A DNA stretch of 64,000 nt from Geosiphon pyriformis (lineage: Eukaryota > Glomeromycota > Glomeromycetes > Archaeosporales > Geosiphonaceae). The notes beneath the pieces were generated by a model. The model searched no databases and was not told the DNA's origin. It was given only the letters and a program-made list of their open reading frames with translations. Both the position numbers and the translations under genes were made by a program. Shown here piece by piece: positions 51,813 to 64,000 of the stretch; the first letter of the stretch is position 1, and every line of letters begins with the position of its first letter. The DNA lies in assembly GCA_016748015.1 (NCBI GenBank), contig JAAOMT010000690.1:136939-200938 (forward strand). The letters run 5' to 3'.

Positions 51813-53180
51813 TGCATACTTTGCATTGATATTTTTAAAATTTAATCAAATAAATAATTACAACAATATCCTAAAAACTTAGTTATAATGATCTATTTAA
51901 TTTATAGTATTTTTAACCAATTACGTAATTAAATTGATATAATTATTTATTTTTTAATTGCTTCCAAAATATAGGCTGATATTCCAAAGTTTTTTAGTCG
52001 AAATCAGTTTTCTGAGTTTTGAATATAGGGTTATTTTTTAAAAGTTAATTACAATGTAACTCATGAAAAAAAAAACAAATCCTTGATTTCTATTTAAGAT
52101 AAACAATATTCATTTAATAACTAAAATTTTTTAATACCAAAAATTATCAGCTTTTTTTTTTCGAAATTGGTATTTAATATTCTTTCTCTGATTAAAAACT
52201 AAATTAACTTTAAAAAAAAATGATACAATGTTATTACATGTTATATTTTACAAAACGAGTAATGAATTCAAAATTGGAATTCGAGTGTAAAATTATCAAA
52301 ATTGTAAAACCAGGATTTTTTATTTGTTTTTATCATCTATTTAAAATATGAAATTTTCTTAAAAAGCTTTTCAATGAAAATAATTTAACTATAAATAGCA
52401 AAAATAAAAAATAAACAATTAATTGCTTTAAAAATAATAACTTATAATTATACTTTGAAAGAAAATAATATTTTTTAATTAAATTGACAAATATATAGAG
52501 TTTTAAATAAAATTTTTCATCTTAAATAAAAATGCTAAAGTAGGGATTTGGCTTCACTTAGAAATAGATATGAAATCCATTCAATTTATCAAAAGTTAAT
52601 CTCAAGAATAATTTAAAAAAAATTGAACATCATCAAAATCTTAAAGGGGTAGATCCTACACTTAAAAGAAAATTTAGCATTTCCATAAAAATCTTTATTC
52701 GAAATTTAATGTAAAACTGCACGCGAACTATTTAAAAAATTTTTTAAGTAAATAACCACTATTTTTTCACCAGTATTTCCTCTCAAAATCTTTTTGGTCT
52801 GAAGCTTTGAATAAAGGAAAATAAAATTTGTAAGCTCCTTTTGGATCCAGTAATATTCTATATGCACAAACCTTATGTCAAAATAAAACACTTGTTAATC
52901 ATCCCTGATACACTAACTCAAACGAGATCACACTACATCACATGAATTGCGTTTTGTGGACGGGTTAAATAAACAAAATTAATTTTTTGTCACTAATTAA
53001 TTTATCTTTACGACATCTAGGGTCTAAACCTTGGACGTTACAGATCGAATACTTTGAATTTAAATAAGTATCTGGAATTTAAAGTAAAACTTTTGTTCTG
53101 TGATATCAGTTAAATAAATCACTATTCTGGTAAAACCGGTTTGGAGATTAAAGGTTTCTAGATGAAAACCTTTTATTAAG

Positions 53181-53207
53181 TATAATAATAATAATAATAA
53201 TAATAAT

Positions 53208-53262
<55 letters not shown>
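53181..53262. repeat. (AAT)n microsatellite, about 82 bp
   Basis: AAT/TAA triplets with one interruption (AATTAT). Confidence 0.95.
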
Positions 53263-53265
<3 letters not shown>

Positions 53266-56200
53266 CTTTTTGAAGGGATTATCCCAATATATTAATTAGA
53301 TTAGGATCATACCATAAAACTTTTCAATAAGAGAGTTACTTTGGGCAACCACAAATTGGTTGAACTAATATTTTATTATATTCTGAAACATGGCTTTACT
53401 TTTCCTAATAAAAAAGCTCTGAAAGAAAATGTCTAATTATTTCATTTGTCTCTATTTAAAGTCCTAAAATAAAATTTTCGGTCACAGACAATTTTTGTAT
53501 CTTGAAGAACACATTATAAAACTTGGGTATAAATTACCATTAAATAATTTTCGGGACTTTAGATTACGTCAGAAAACAGGGTTTTCTCAATCTGTAAAAG
53601 CATGGCTAATTTTTTGGTCATACATTCAATGATTAATAGCTTTTGGATCGAAAAGGTGTATATTGACTTCATATTTCAAAGTTTTGAGTTTTTATTTACT
53701 ATCGACTCGTAAATGCCTTGTTTTAAAATAGTGTTTTCTTCCAGAAAGAATCGGCAATTAGAATGATTAATTAAGGAATTTGACATTTTTTGCTGTCAAA
53801 AGTATACTTGCTTATGTAAGCCTCATGATGATTGATTATACAATCAATTCATTGCACAATAATAAAGAAAGGCCAGGAGTTTATTTTCAGCTTCCTCGCA
53901 TCTCTTTCGAACGTAGTTTCAGATTCCACTAAATGACGCCAAACCTGCAAACGAAACAATAACCGTAACTTTAATTGACGCAATGAGTCAATTCATTTTA
54001 GAATATTTTTTATTTGAGATAATACAAGATAACCGGGATAAAAACTCAAATTCAGGGATTGCGCAAGGTTGTATCTTTGGAGCTGATGACCTCGAATAGG
54101 TAATAATTCGTACATGAATTGATTGTTTAGGATAGTGCGTATCAGCTGTTTTTTTTTTTTTGTACATTCGTTTCAAAATGATTGAAAAAACCCAAGATAA
54201 CAACTTAATTGGGTAAAATTCCATATCTTTCTTAATTATGAGGGAAATATTTGTTGGCATGATTTTAATTTTTTCTGATCATATCATTATTGCGAATAAC
54301 GCTTGCATTAAAAATAAACACAGATTATGCGCTTCTAAGGATCATTAAATGAAATAACTCTTTAATGAATTAAATTAATTGATACCTGGATTTTTGATTA
54401 CGCCAATATTGTTTATTGACCTTTTTGAATGTAAATATATCAACATTTTTTTTGGCATATATATTCAAAGAATTTTCCGAATAACAAGGAGCGATAATAA
54501 ATATATCTTTTAATAACATTACAAGATATCAGACGAACTTTTGTAAGAAATGGTTTAATTAAAAACTTTGGGCTTAATATCAAAATTAAATTTAAAAATT
54601 TGAACCAGGATTTTGTTGATATTTAGGATTGTGTTCAAAAACGATGTTAATCTGTGACTTCTTTCAGTTATCGATTAATTTACAAGTAATTGTTAAAATC
54701 AGCTGTACAACTACGAAATGGTGAAACCTTTTCATTAAAATCTGATTTTTGTTAAAATAAGATTTTGCTATAATATTTTTATGTTAGATAAATATTAACA
54801 ATAAGCTAGGGAGTTGTGGACACTGTAAAAAAGCTAAAAGAGTGATCAATAAAAATTAAATCAAAATGAAATTTAAATAATTGTCCATATTTCCGAAATT
54901 AGAATTTGAATGAAAATTACATTTCTTTGATAAATTAACAACAGAAATTATAATATACGTAATTTTTAGATTGCTTTTTATGTTTCATAAATAGGTAAGA
55001 ATTTCTATCACGAAAATATTTTTGGATCAGTAAAATTTTCCAAAAAGCGTTTGTATAGATCAGGATTGCTAAAAATTTTCCCGATTAAGATATTATTAGA
55101 TTTTCATTTTCAACAAAAATTTCATCCAAATAGTAGGACCATTTTTTAGCTGTCAATTATTTATCATGTATAAAGGAGAGTTAAGGCGTTTTTGGATGCA
55201 TAATTGTAATTAAATTTAATTTGCACCTGTTTTTTTTATTTTTATTTTTTTTTGGCTGAGTTTTACCTCAATTACATACTCAATTTTCAAAATTTTCTCA
55301 TGTTTTAATGTGCATCATGTAACGATTTGTCAAACTCTACATTTTTCTTTTCACCTGACGCAATTGTTGAAAAATCAGAATTGGTAATTTGGCGAAAAAA
55401 ATTCAGAATAAGGAGAAAATCCGCAAATTTTGTTGCGAATAAGGAAATTTCTTGTTTTAAGTTTTTTCCCATGAGTTTATTATGCTAAAAATTTAGTTGA
55501 TGCACAACTCAAAGTGACGAAATTTTTGAAAGTAGATAATGGTTTAAAGTGAATACGTAGATAGAACTTTCGATTTTTAGACTTTATAAAGGGAGGAACG
55601 TCAAAACAATTAATTAAAAAATATATCGACAAAATTTTATGTTGAATCATTTTTTTATTGATTAAATTATAAAATTTTAAAATTAGCATCATAATTATAA
55701 AATAATCGGAAGTTTTAAAGTTGTATTCAATGTAAAAAAAAAAATTTACTCGGAACAAAGTTTTGACGTTAATGAATATGAAATAATTTTTGCAGAAAAC
55801 CTGTGTATTGAACAATTAATAATTTTTTCCTTAGTATTATTTCACCTTGAAAAAAACTAGATATAAAATTCAAAAAATATATCAAATTCATGAAGAACTA
55901 TTAATTAATAGGTGACTCTTTTGAACTTGAATCTCAATTCATTTAGTAATTGTGGAGTCCAATCAAAAAAAAATTTTTTTTCTAAACAGCTTTCAAAAAA
56001 ATACAATAAATTCCCTGATTTCAAAAAATACGCCATTGAGAATCAAGCCAGGTGTTAATTGCAAATATCTCAGAACCTGATAGCTACCTGAACTTGGGAT
56101 ACCTATACCAACAACTATCTTTGGAATTAGGAGCAGTAATTTTCTCATCAACTGGAATATCGTCAAAATTAAGATTATCAAAGCTTTCTCGGATTTATTC

Positions 56201-56602
56201 GTTCATTTCAAAAGTTATCAGCAAAATATTATAATAAAAAAATTGCTTAGAGATTTTGTATGAATTTTGATAACATTTTTTATATTCTAATCATCTATTG
56301 ATAGATTTTTCAATTTAATTTAAAGTTTTATTGGGACCTTGAGCTTTCCAAAACAAAATTTTCAGCACCTTGCCCATAGAGTTCCTTAGATTGATAAGAT
56401 GGTTCATTAATCCCAATTTAATTGTAGTTAATTCAAGTTGACCATCTTCCAACTACTTACTTAGAAATCACCCAATTTTTTTTGATGCTTATCAGGCTGC
56501 AAACTTGTAATTTATCTATGCCGAGCATATGCACGCCAGCTGATTGCAACCTTATCAAGTTTTCTTTTAAGCTAAAACTTGGTTTCACATTTGAATTTTT
56601 TG

Positions 56603-56623
56603 CTCTTTCTTTCTTTTTTTTTT

Positions 56624-56655
<32 letters not shown>

Positions 56656-56657
56656 TC
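56603..56657. repeat. (CTTT)n microsatellite
   Basis: CTTT tetranucleotides with a T-rich interruption near the start. Confidence 0.9.
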
Positions 56658-57096
56658 AAATTGTGTAAGCCTGACATTTTGGTAAGAATCTGTGAGAATA
56701 GTTTCGAAAAAGTTTAGTATTGTTTTTAATATGATCCCAGTTCCACCAGCCCTTTAAAACAATTCTTTAACCCAATCCTGTATCAAGCTTTATCTGGACA
56801 ATAAATAAATATAAAAAATTACCTTTAAAAGCTACATAGCCAAAATACCATGATAATTATTTGATCTGAGAAAATTTTTTTGAGAATCAAGTTAAAACTT
56901 AAATATTCAGGGTGATAAAATCAAACTCCAAATATCATATTGTATAAAGTTCATTTTCATAGAGCCTAAGAAGGCATTTTAAGTAAAGTTTTTTTTATAC
57001 AAACACGATTATAAAGTAATTTTTAAAAATTTACCCACTTGATTCAATTTCTAAAATTAAAAATGGCCCTGAACTTTATTTTTCAGATAGAAAAAG

Positions 57097-57149
<53 letters not shown>

Positions 57150-57150
57150 T
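57097..57150. repeat. (AAT)n microsatellite
   Basis: About 54 bp of uninterrupted AAT triplets. Confidence 0.95.
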
Positions 57151-58364
57151 TTTTCTTTCAAAGTCATTCAAAAGTCTTTAGTTTTGTTCAAATAACATGA
57201 GTAATTTTTGCAAGCAATGACAAAATCAAATAAAAATTTATATGACTCAAAGAAAATTTTGATGAAGATTTATATAGACACACAGTAATTTTACATTTGG
57301 GTCTTTTAAATTTTTCTGAATTTAACTTTGAATAAAATTTCCAATATTAAACTTTTAAATTAATTTGCATTAAAGCAGAATTTGTTCTCAAAAAAGAATA
57401 AAACTTTTTCAAGACAATATTTCAATGGTAAATGTATTTCTATTATCTTTCTTCATTTGAATTATTATGAATTATTGTGTTCATAAAAGTACAGGATCTG
57501 ATTATTAAATTTCCAGAACACTATTCTATTGTTTTTCAAAAAATAATTTGCATAAAATTTGAACTCATAGATTCCAAAAACCTTAATTTTAAATTTTTGA
57601 AAATTGCTTTTTTACTACATTGCTGATAATTCCAGAGTCATGTTACTTTTTAAATAAGTTGGGAACATCCATATGTTGAATTAATCATAAAATTATTATT
57701 TTTTCATATCAATTTTTCACTTCGATGTCATGTAACTACCGTTAAACAATTCGTTTTCCATCAATCAAAACTTTTCCGATTTTATACAGATTATCACATG
57801 AAGCCATAAAGCCTCAATTTCAATTCTAGCAAGTTGGTAAAATCCCACTCAGCCAAAAAGCGTTTAGAACAGGATTTCATTCCTCATAATACACAAAGGC
57901 ACGCGACTCATGACTGCACAGATATGCATATCACTGCACAGTGCACACACACATACATGCGTACAATCTCAAGATGGAGGAAATAAAATTTGATTCTGCA
58001 TAATATATAGTCAGTAACCAGTAAAAAAAAAATCTGTCCTAGCGTCAATGATGTCTTGTTTTCTACAAAAAAAATAATCAAGAAATGATCTACTCACATC
58101 AGGGGAGTTTGAACCATTATAGGGGACTGTAAAAGTGATACACGTGGCCTTTTCCAAATCAAATTTTATTATTCAGATTATTTTTTTTCTTAAAAAACTT
58201 GCAAACACCGGTTATAATGATAAAATTTTTCAAGTTAAAAAGCAATGTAAGAAATATACTCGATCTGTGTCCATTTTAAACTTTACTTTTAGTTTTAGTA
58301 TTAACTAATACCCCAAGAACTCAAGAGTTCTAGTACAAAAAAGTCAAAAATCAAGAAAACCTTT

Positions 58365-58365
<1 letters not shown>

Positions 58366-58443
<78 letters not shown>
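58366..58443. repeat. Poly(A) tract, 78 nt
   Basis: Seventy-eight consecutive A, the longest homopolymer in the window. No retrotransposed gene is recognisable immediately upstream. Confidence 0.95.
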
Positions 58444-58444
<1 letters not shown>

Positions 58445-59211
58445 CAGAAAGGGTCCCAACAAAATTTCAAATCAAGTATCTCTCTGTGTTTTTATAATAT
58501 TATTTCTTAATTCAAAATACTGAAACACTTATTGAGTTGTTTATCCCAATTGAGCTATTCAAACAAATCATTTCTATTGAGAGCTTTTAAAAATTAAATG
58601 GAGATAATGCAGTTAGGAATTCATTTAATTTTTGTATGTTGCCCACACAATATAAAAGTGTTTATCATATTGATTGTCCCATGAAAAACTGAACTTAAAT
58701 TTAAACGAACACATTTTAGTGAAAGTGTCCAGAGCCCGAACCAAAAATGACAATAGCATGTATCTATAATAGCTCAAATCATGGGTAATCAAAAAGGTGG
58801 ACTCCTAAATTATTAGATTCCGATTATCATTAAGAAGATGTTTAGTAGGTACTGGAATTTGAACACCCAGATTTTTGAACATGGTAACTGACTGAGGGAA
58901 ATGTGCTTAAATATAATGCAATTTTGAAATTAGCAAAAAAAGAAAGTTGAAATTACCAAATAAGAAAGATGAATCTTGAAATTTATTAAAAAACTAAATT
59001 GTGACAAAAAATAGTAAAATTAATGTTCAACTTTTAGAACGGTTAAAAAATATTTTTTGGTTCATAAGATAGATAGACGTTAATTAGGGTTTTTCTTTAA
59101 AAAATCCAAAGAAAGAATATTATCAATTTCGGGTCATTGAATAAGATTATAGAATAGATAATAGTCATGAGATTACGGCGGGTAACCCTAAATTGGTATA
59201 TAAGGCACACT

Positions 59212-59243
59212 GCGGATATGTGGTCTGTCTGCCACATATTCGC
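59212..59243. other. Perfect-looking hairpin, 12-bp arms and 8-nt loop
   Basis: GCGGATATGTGG, loop TCTGTCTG, CCACATATTCGC, with one G-T type mismatch. It lies 8-10 bp after a TATA-like TGGTATATAAGG (59194-59205). Confidence 0.7.
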
Positions 59244-60714
59244 ATATCTTTTCCATGAATGATTTCTTTGGTGTTGAAGAAAAAGAAAATTGCTATAAAC
59301 AGGTTTGAAAGGGTATGATAGATCTCTTGGTCATTTTCACAAGAGGTTAAAAGGATTTGAATGCATGAGAGGTTCTATAAATTTCAGAACGCCGACAATT
59401 CTTTCTGTATATAAAATTCTAGCACGTGATATGCAAACTTCATGTTACATTTTCCTTGATTGGTAAAAAAGAATTTGAACTTTTGTGTGGACATTAGAAA
59501 AAAAGTTTTAAAAACATCAAACCAAAAAAAGAAAGGATAGAATCATAATAATTTTGCGATAATTCAATTTGATTAGATCACAAGCCTTTTTTTTTTTTTT
59601 TTAAAGTTTAAAATCAATTTTAGGTAGTAATATTTATTTATTGTTTTTTTTTTTATTTATTAAAAAGAATTGGATAGGGATAGATCAAGGTGAAGGTCGT
59701 GAAAAAAATAAAAGAAAATTAACCGAATATTTCCCTTGAAGTAATTTGATTCTATCAAATTACTTCAATAACATTTATTTTGGAAAAATAATTCCGAAAT
59801 AAGACATTGAAAAATTTTATTCCGGATCAAATTAAAATATTCCTCAAAAGGTTCAAAGCTTTTTGCGTAAATATTGTGATAATGAGTTTATTAATTTTGG
59901 AAAAATTCAAATATCTTTGAATGAATGAATGAGATTTAAAAAAATTATTTTATATCACATGTTTAAAAGGGAAAATTTTTTTAATACGATTTTCTTAGTA
60001 CTTAAATACTTTTTTAATTAAATTCAAGACATTTAATCTATTTTGAAGAATATAATATATATATTCTCTTTTGTACAATCAGAAAAATATAAAATTAATT
60101 TTTACTAATATTATATTTTTCACCGAATTTCTAAAATAAAAATACAATTTAAATTTAGAATGAATTTTATGTTTCAAAATGAAAAAAAAAAATTAATTTA
60201 GTTTCTCAACCATTTTACTTTTGAATCTTTGAAATTTTATTATTCTTCTAAGCTGAAAACTGAAATTTTATGCACAATTCATCATGTTGTGAAACGAACG
60301 AACCAGCCAGAGCCAATAACATTTTAAATCATCGAATTTGGAATTAAGAAGAAAGAGAAAATCTATCCTGAAATGATAAATTATTAGACATGGTGTTGGT
60401 GAAAATATAGATATTCTTTCAGAAAAAAAAATTTTTTTTTGTTCCAAATCTTGATACCTACGTTTAAACTTTTTCGCGAATAAAACAACGATACGCCATA
60501 AAATATTGCGATCGAGTTTAATTTTATATTTCCTGATTTCTGTTTAAATGTTGGCGTTTTGAAAAACAAAGATTGGGTTTCTTTAAATCGTTTTTTCTTT
60601 TTCTTTTTAGAGAATTATTATAGGGGTTACTGGTATGGTCATCAAAATACAAATAATAATATTTTGATATTTGAAACTTTTTAAAAAAAAAAAATTTAAT
60701 TGTGAGTTAGGCTT

Positions 60715-60734
60715 AAAAAAAAAAAAAAAAAAAA
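60715..60734. repeat. Poly(A) tract, 20 nt
   Basis: Simple homopolymer run. Confidence 0.9.
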
Positions 60735-61256
60735 TTGAAAATAGCAAATCCTGTGCTGACACATGTCTTGTGATTCAAATATTCTTATCATACTATAATG
60801 ATAATAGTTTTTGAACTTGAAACTACCAAATCCTCTAACCGGATTTCATGTTTTCTCGGTGGTGTAATGGATGACTAAAAACTAAAAATAAATTAGAATG
60901 AATGAAATATTTATAATTCCCTGAATTGTTTTCTTTTGTGAAATATATGAAAATATGAAAAAAAAAACTATTATTTACTTATCTCTGTCAATATCTTTGC
61001 ATAATACAATTATAAATATGATTTTTTGCCTCACAATGAAGCGCTTTATAAAATTCTGGTTTTTAACAAGACTACGATCAATTCTCTTTAAGATTTTCGA
61101 AATATCAATTACAAGAGTAACAATTTCTATTGTTCTTTAAATCTGTTACATGCAGTATTGAAAATAATGAGATAGAATCTATTTTCAAAATATATTTTTA
61201 CATATGAGTTTTGTCTTGAGAAAGATTTTTATCATGCCTAAAATCAAAAATCAAAA

Positions 61257-61257
<1 letters not shown>

Positions 61258-61289
<32 letters not shown>
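61258..61289. repeat. (TTA)n microsatellite
   Basis: About ten TTA triplets. Confidence 0.9.
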
Positions 61290-61869
61290 ATACCCTGTAT
61301 AAGGGATTTACAAAGATAAAAAAATGCCTATCTTTCCAAATCAAGGCTTATCACCTTTTTTTTAAATCTAGAAATACTGTTTCATAAATGAAACATGTAA
61401 ATCAATCCCTGAGTTATTGGGAATTTTCATTTTTTTTTTCAAGCAATTTTTGATCCAAAAGTTTTTTTTTTAAAGGCGATTATTACATAAAATTCCCAAC
61501 GCATCTGCCCCATCACCCGTGCATTGTCTTTCTGTACTGATTGGAATATTGATGATGATATCACAATAATCAATGATCTTTGTACTTTTCTATTATTAAT
61601 ATTATTAATATTATTGTTGTTGTTATTCGAAATAAGCATATATAAGACAATCAACATTGTCTTCTATAAATAGATTGGTGACGCAAAAAGTTTAGGGTGA
61701 TTGAACAATGGGATTCCCGGGAAATTGGGAGTTTTTCAATTTTGGGGGTTACCTATCGATTGATTCAATCAAATATCTAAATAATGAGAATAATCGTCGA
61801 TCTTCTTCTTGTATCAATAAGCTTCAAGTGATTTCTAGCATTTAATTTTAAAAAATGTTGCCACCATTA

Positions 61870-61891
61870 ACAATAATAATAATAATAATAT
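61870..61891. repeat. Short (AAT)n microsatellite
   Basis: About seven AAT triplets. Confidence 0.8.
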
Positions 61892-64000
61892 AAAATAAGT
61901 TTGAGTTCATCATATATCAATATCGATACCCTAGATTGAAACTAATCTAAAATAGAAGTCCTTGATTTTTGGGAGATCTAAACAAGCGCAACAACTTTCC
62001 ACATGAAAAAAATTAACAAACAAATCCCGATTATTCCGCCTTATTCTGAATTTCTTGATCCGGACTTGCATCAATTACGAGTCCCAACAAAAAAGTTTTA
62101 AAACTACTAAAATTAGAATTTTTTAAGTAAGTAGGAAAAAATATATGCCTCAAAAAATGCTTTGAATATCGAGCGTTTCATGAAATTGGTTAACATTTGA
62201 TTTCATAGTTTCGAAGTCAAGAATACATCTCTGGCATAAGGAAATTTAACAAAATATTATGCATGCAATAATTACAGTAATAATAACAGGATAATCCGTT
62301 TAAAAATAAATATAGGTAGCCAAATACTTGATCTCTGTGCATGACTGAAAGAGTACTTGGTGCACCATGTCCGTACGGAAAAACTCCATTTATTTACTTT
62401 TTTCACGGCCGAATAATGCTGGTACCAAGACAATGGTCTATAAGCTTTATATTTCTGATCTTACGTGACCTTTTTAAGCAGTAAAGTTAATTATTAAATT
62501 AATTAATTTCATATTCGTGAAAAATAGTTAAAATGAATTTATATATTATTAAGAATTTTAATCGTTATAGAAATCAAAAGACAAAGATGAATTTAATTTA
62601 CCGAAAATTTCATCTGATACTAGTAGTACTACCACATGTATGAGAGCTCTTTGTCTTATTTGAGGTTTAAATTTTACAAGAATAGAAACCAATCGATAAA
62701 TAAATAAATAAATAAAAAGAAACAAAAAATTGTATTAGAGTAACAACTATTTGAATCTCAATAATAAAATATATGATACAAAAAAGCTATACGCAAACTT
62801 AACAAATATTGTCAAACATATTTGTGACACAATGTCCATGCTTTGTCATTTAAAAAATTAGCTGTTTCCTAATTTTTTTGCTTTTTATTCAGGTTTATGG
62901 CTTGTATTTCGGAGACTCCTGTTGCTTATGTGAGAATAAGTGTTCTATGAAGAATCAAGAAAGGGAAAAAAGCTACTTTGTTAGAAGTAAAGATGAGCGG
63001 ACATTAGGTGACAAAAAAAAAACCGATTTAACACATTTGATGACGTACAAAGTGATGTCAAATTTTATCAATCATAATTATGTTTGATGGTTCTATCTAT
63101 GATATATTATTCTAACAACTGGGTTTATTATACATGCATAACGGAAATGACATAATATTATTAGGGAGAGCATGGTTTGGGACCTTTTGTTATTATTAAC
63201 CCGCCAATTTAAAGAAAGACTTGAAATTTAAAAAAAAGTTTTTTGTATCTGATTGGTTTCGAAATCATGCGATAAATAATCCTGGGACCTGTATGTGCCC
63301 GTGAAATTATTTTTGGGGCTGAATTTTTATTAAAAGAACGTTACCAAAAACATTTGACATTGGATCTGACACCAAACCAGTTTCTGAGTTTTTTGATGAT
63401 GAGAACGACTGTAAAGGCCTGTGCGTATTTTCTGTTGTGGAACATTCGGTCGAAAAGATTATGCATCAATTCTTTAATTTATCGATTAACCTAAGCTTAG
63501 GGAAAAAACTGAAAATTTTTGAATTTATTTCATTTATTTTACTGTAAAAAAGTATTTAAAAGGATAAATTTTAGTTTTCAATATCGACCGTTAAATTTGT
63601 CACTTTTTGCCTTATCAATGCTAATACATCAAATCCTTCATTCACAGCTCTTTTTTTTTTTATTTTTTTTACCTATCTTCGAATTAAAATCAAATAATGG
63701 CCTGTGCGAAAAAAATACTTAAATATTGACACGATCAAATATTTTTTTTGCTATTCAAAGTTGGGTTAGTAGTATGATCAAGTTAAATTTATTTTGATAA
63801 TTTTTGTATAAAATCATTTTTAAAATGTAGGAGACAATTTAAATAAGTAAATAAAAAAGCATAAATAATTATGTCTAGAATATAACACCCATAAAAATAA
63901 AATTCCCAAATTTATAATTCCGGAAAAATAGTGAAAATTTCGGATCGACTTAAAAGTACTAAAGCCCATTTCTACTTTGTAAAAAAAAAAATATCATATT

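Larger units (their letters stand above)
50665..64000. other. Gene-poor region with simple repeats
   Basis: Over 13 kb I found no gene I can support. It contains the microsatellites, poly(A) runs and hairpin listed separately. A plus-strand stretch at about 63290-63490 reads 'GAEFLLKERYQKHL...' for about 60 codons and may be a gene scrap. The window ends without entering a recognisable gene. Confidence 0.5.

Noticed and set aside
51623-51826. Poly-isoleucine ORF
   Set aside because: Pure translation of the AAT/AAC microsatellite.
62878-63087. 70-codon plus-strand ORF with CCLCENKC cysteines
   Set aside because: No ATG at the start of the frame, no domain recognised, and surroundings are non-coding.
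63288-63490. Possible exon reading GAEFLLKERYQKHL
   Set aside because: Short, no start or splice support, no family recognised; noted only as a scrap.

Overview
The window looks like nuclear DNA of a filamentous fungus, most likely an arbuscular-mycorrhizal fungus (Glomeromycotina). Reasons: several genes carry many short GT-AG introns; the DNA is AT-rich with long AAT/TTA microsatellites; and two relics (a non-LTR retrotransposon at about 15.1-18.7 kb, and a signal-peptide protein at 45.1-46.2 kb) resemble multicopy families I recall from Rhizophagus-type genomes. The lineage call is inference from recall, not from a search.

Layout. 1-12.5 kb is a compact, intron-dense genic segment: the 3' end of a probable 2OG-Fe(II) oxygenase; a heavily decayed TnpB/Fanzor-like (OrfB) gene on the minus strand; a secreted glutaminyl-peptide cyclotransferase (3 exons); lipin/PAH1 phosphatidate phosphatase (18 exons, minus); and the ribosome-biogenesis factor UTP25 (15 exons, plus). 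The last two are divergent, with about 215 bp between their start codons. I worked out every splice junction of the three complete genes and all phases close.

12.5-34.1 kb is a block of extreme AT content with no intact gene. It holds a decayed non-LTR retrotransposon (plus), a second decayed coding stretch, a decayed large transposon-like ORF (minus), and a roughly 9 kb core with almost no G or C. Stops at former Arg, Gln and Trp positions suggest C-to-T mutation on both strands, which resembles RIP or 5-methylcytosine deamination.

34.1-46.8 kb is mixed: a complete ammonium transporter (2 exons), then an accessory zone with a three-copy segmental repeat (A direct, B inverted and partial, C direct), a Tc1/mariner-like TIR element, an LTR-like segment with a 12-bp palindromic minisatellite upstream of a TATA box, a small proline-rich ORF, and a broken lineage-specific secreted-protein gene beside a second lineage-type gene. 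46.8-64 kb is gene-poor: gene fragments, one small single-pass membrane ORF, and many simple repeats including a 78-nt poly(A) run.

The intact genes are housekeeping functions (pyroglutamate formation on secreted peptides, diacylglycerol/phosphatidate balance, 18S rRNA processing, ammonium uptake) and do not form one pathway. The most unusual contents are the Fanzor/TnpB relic and the RIP-like decayed AT block.
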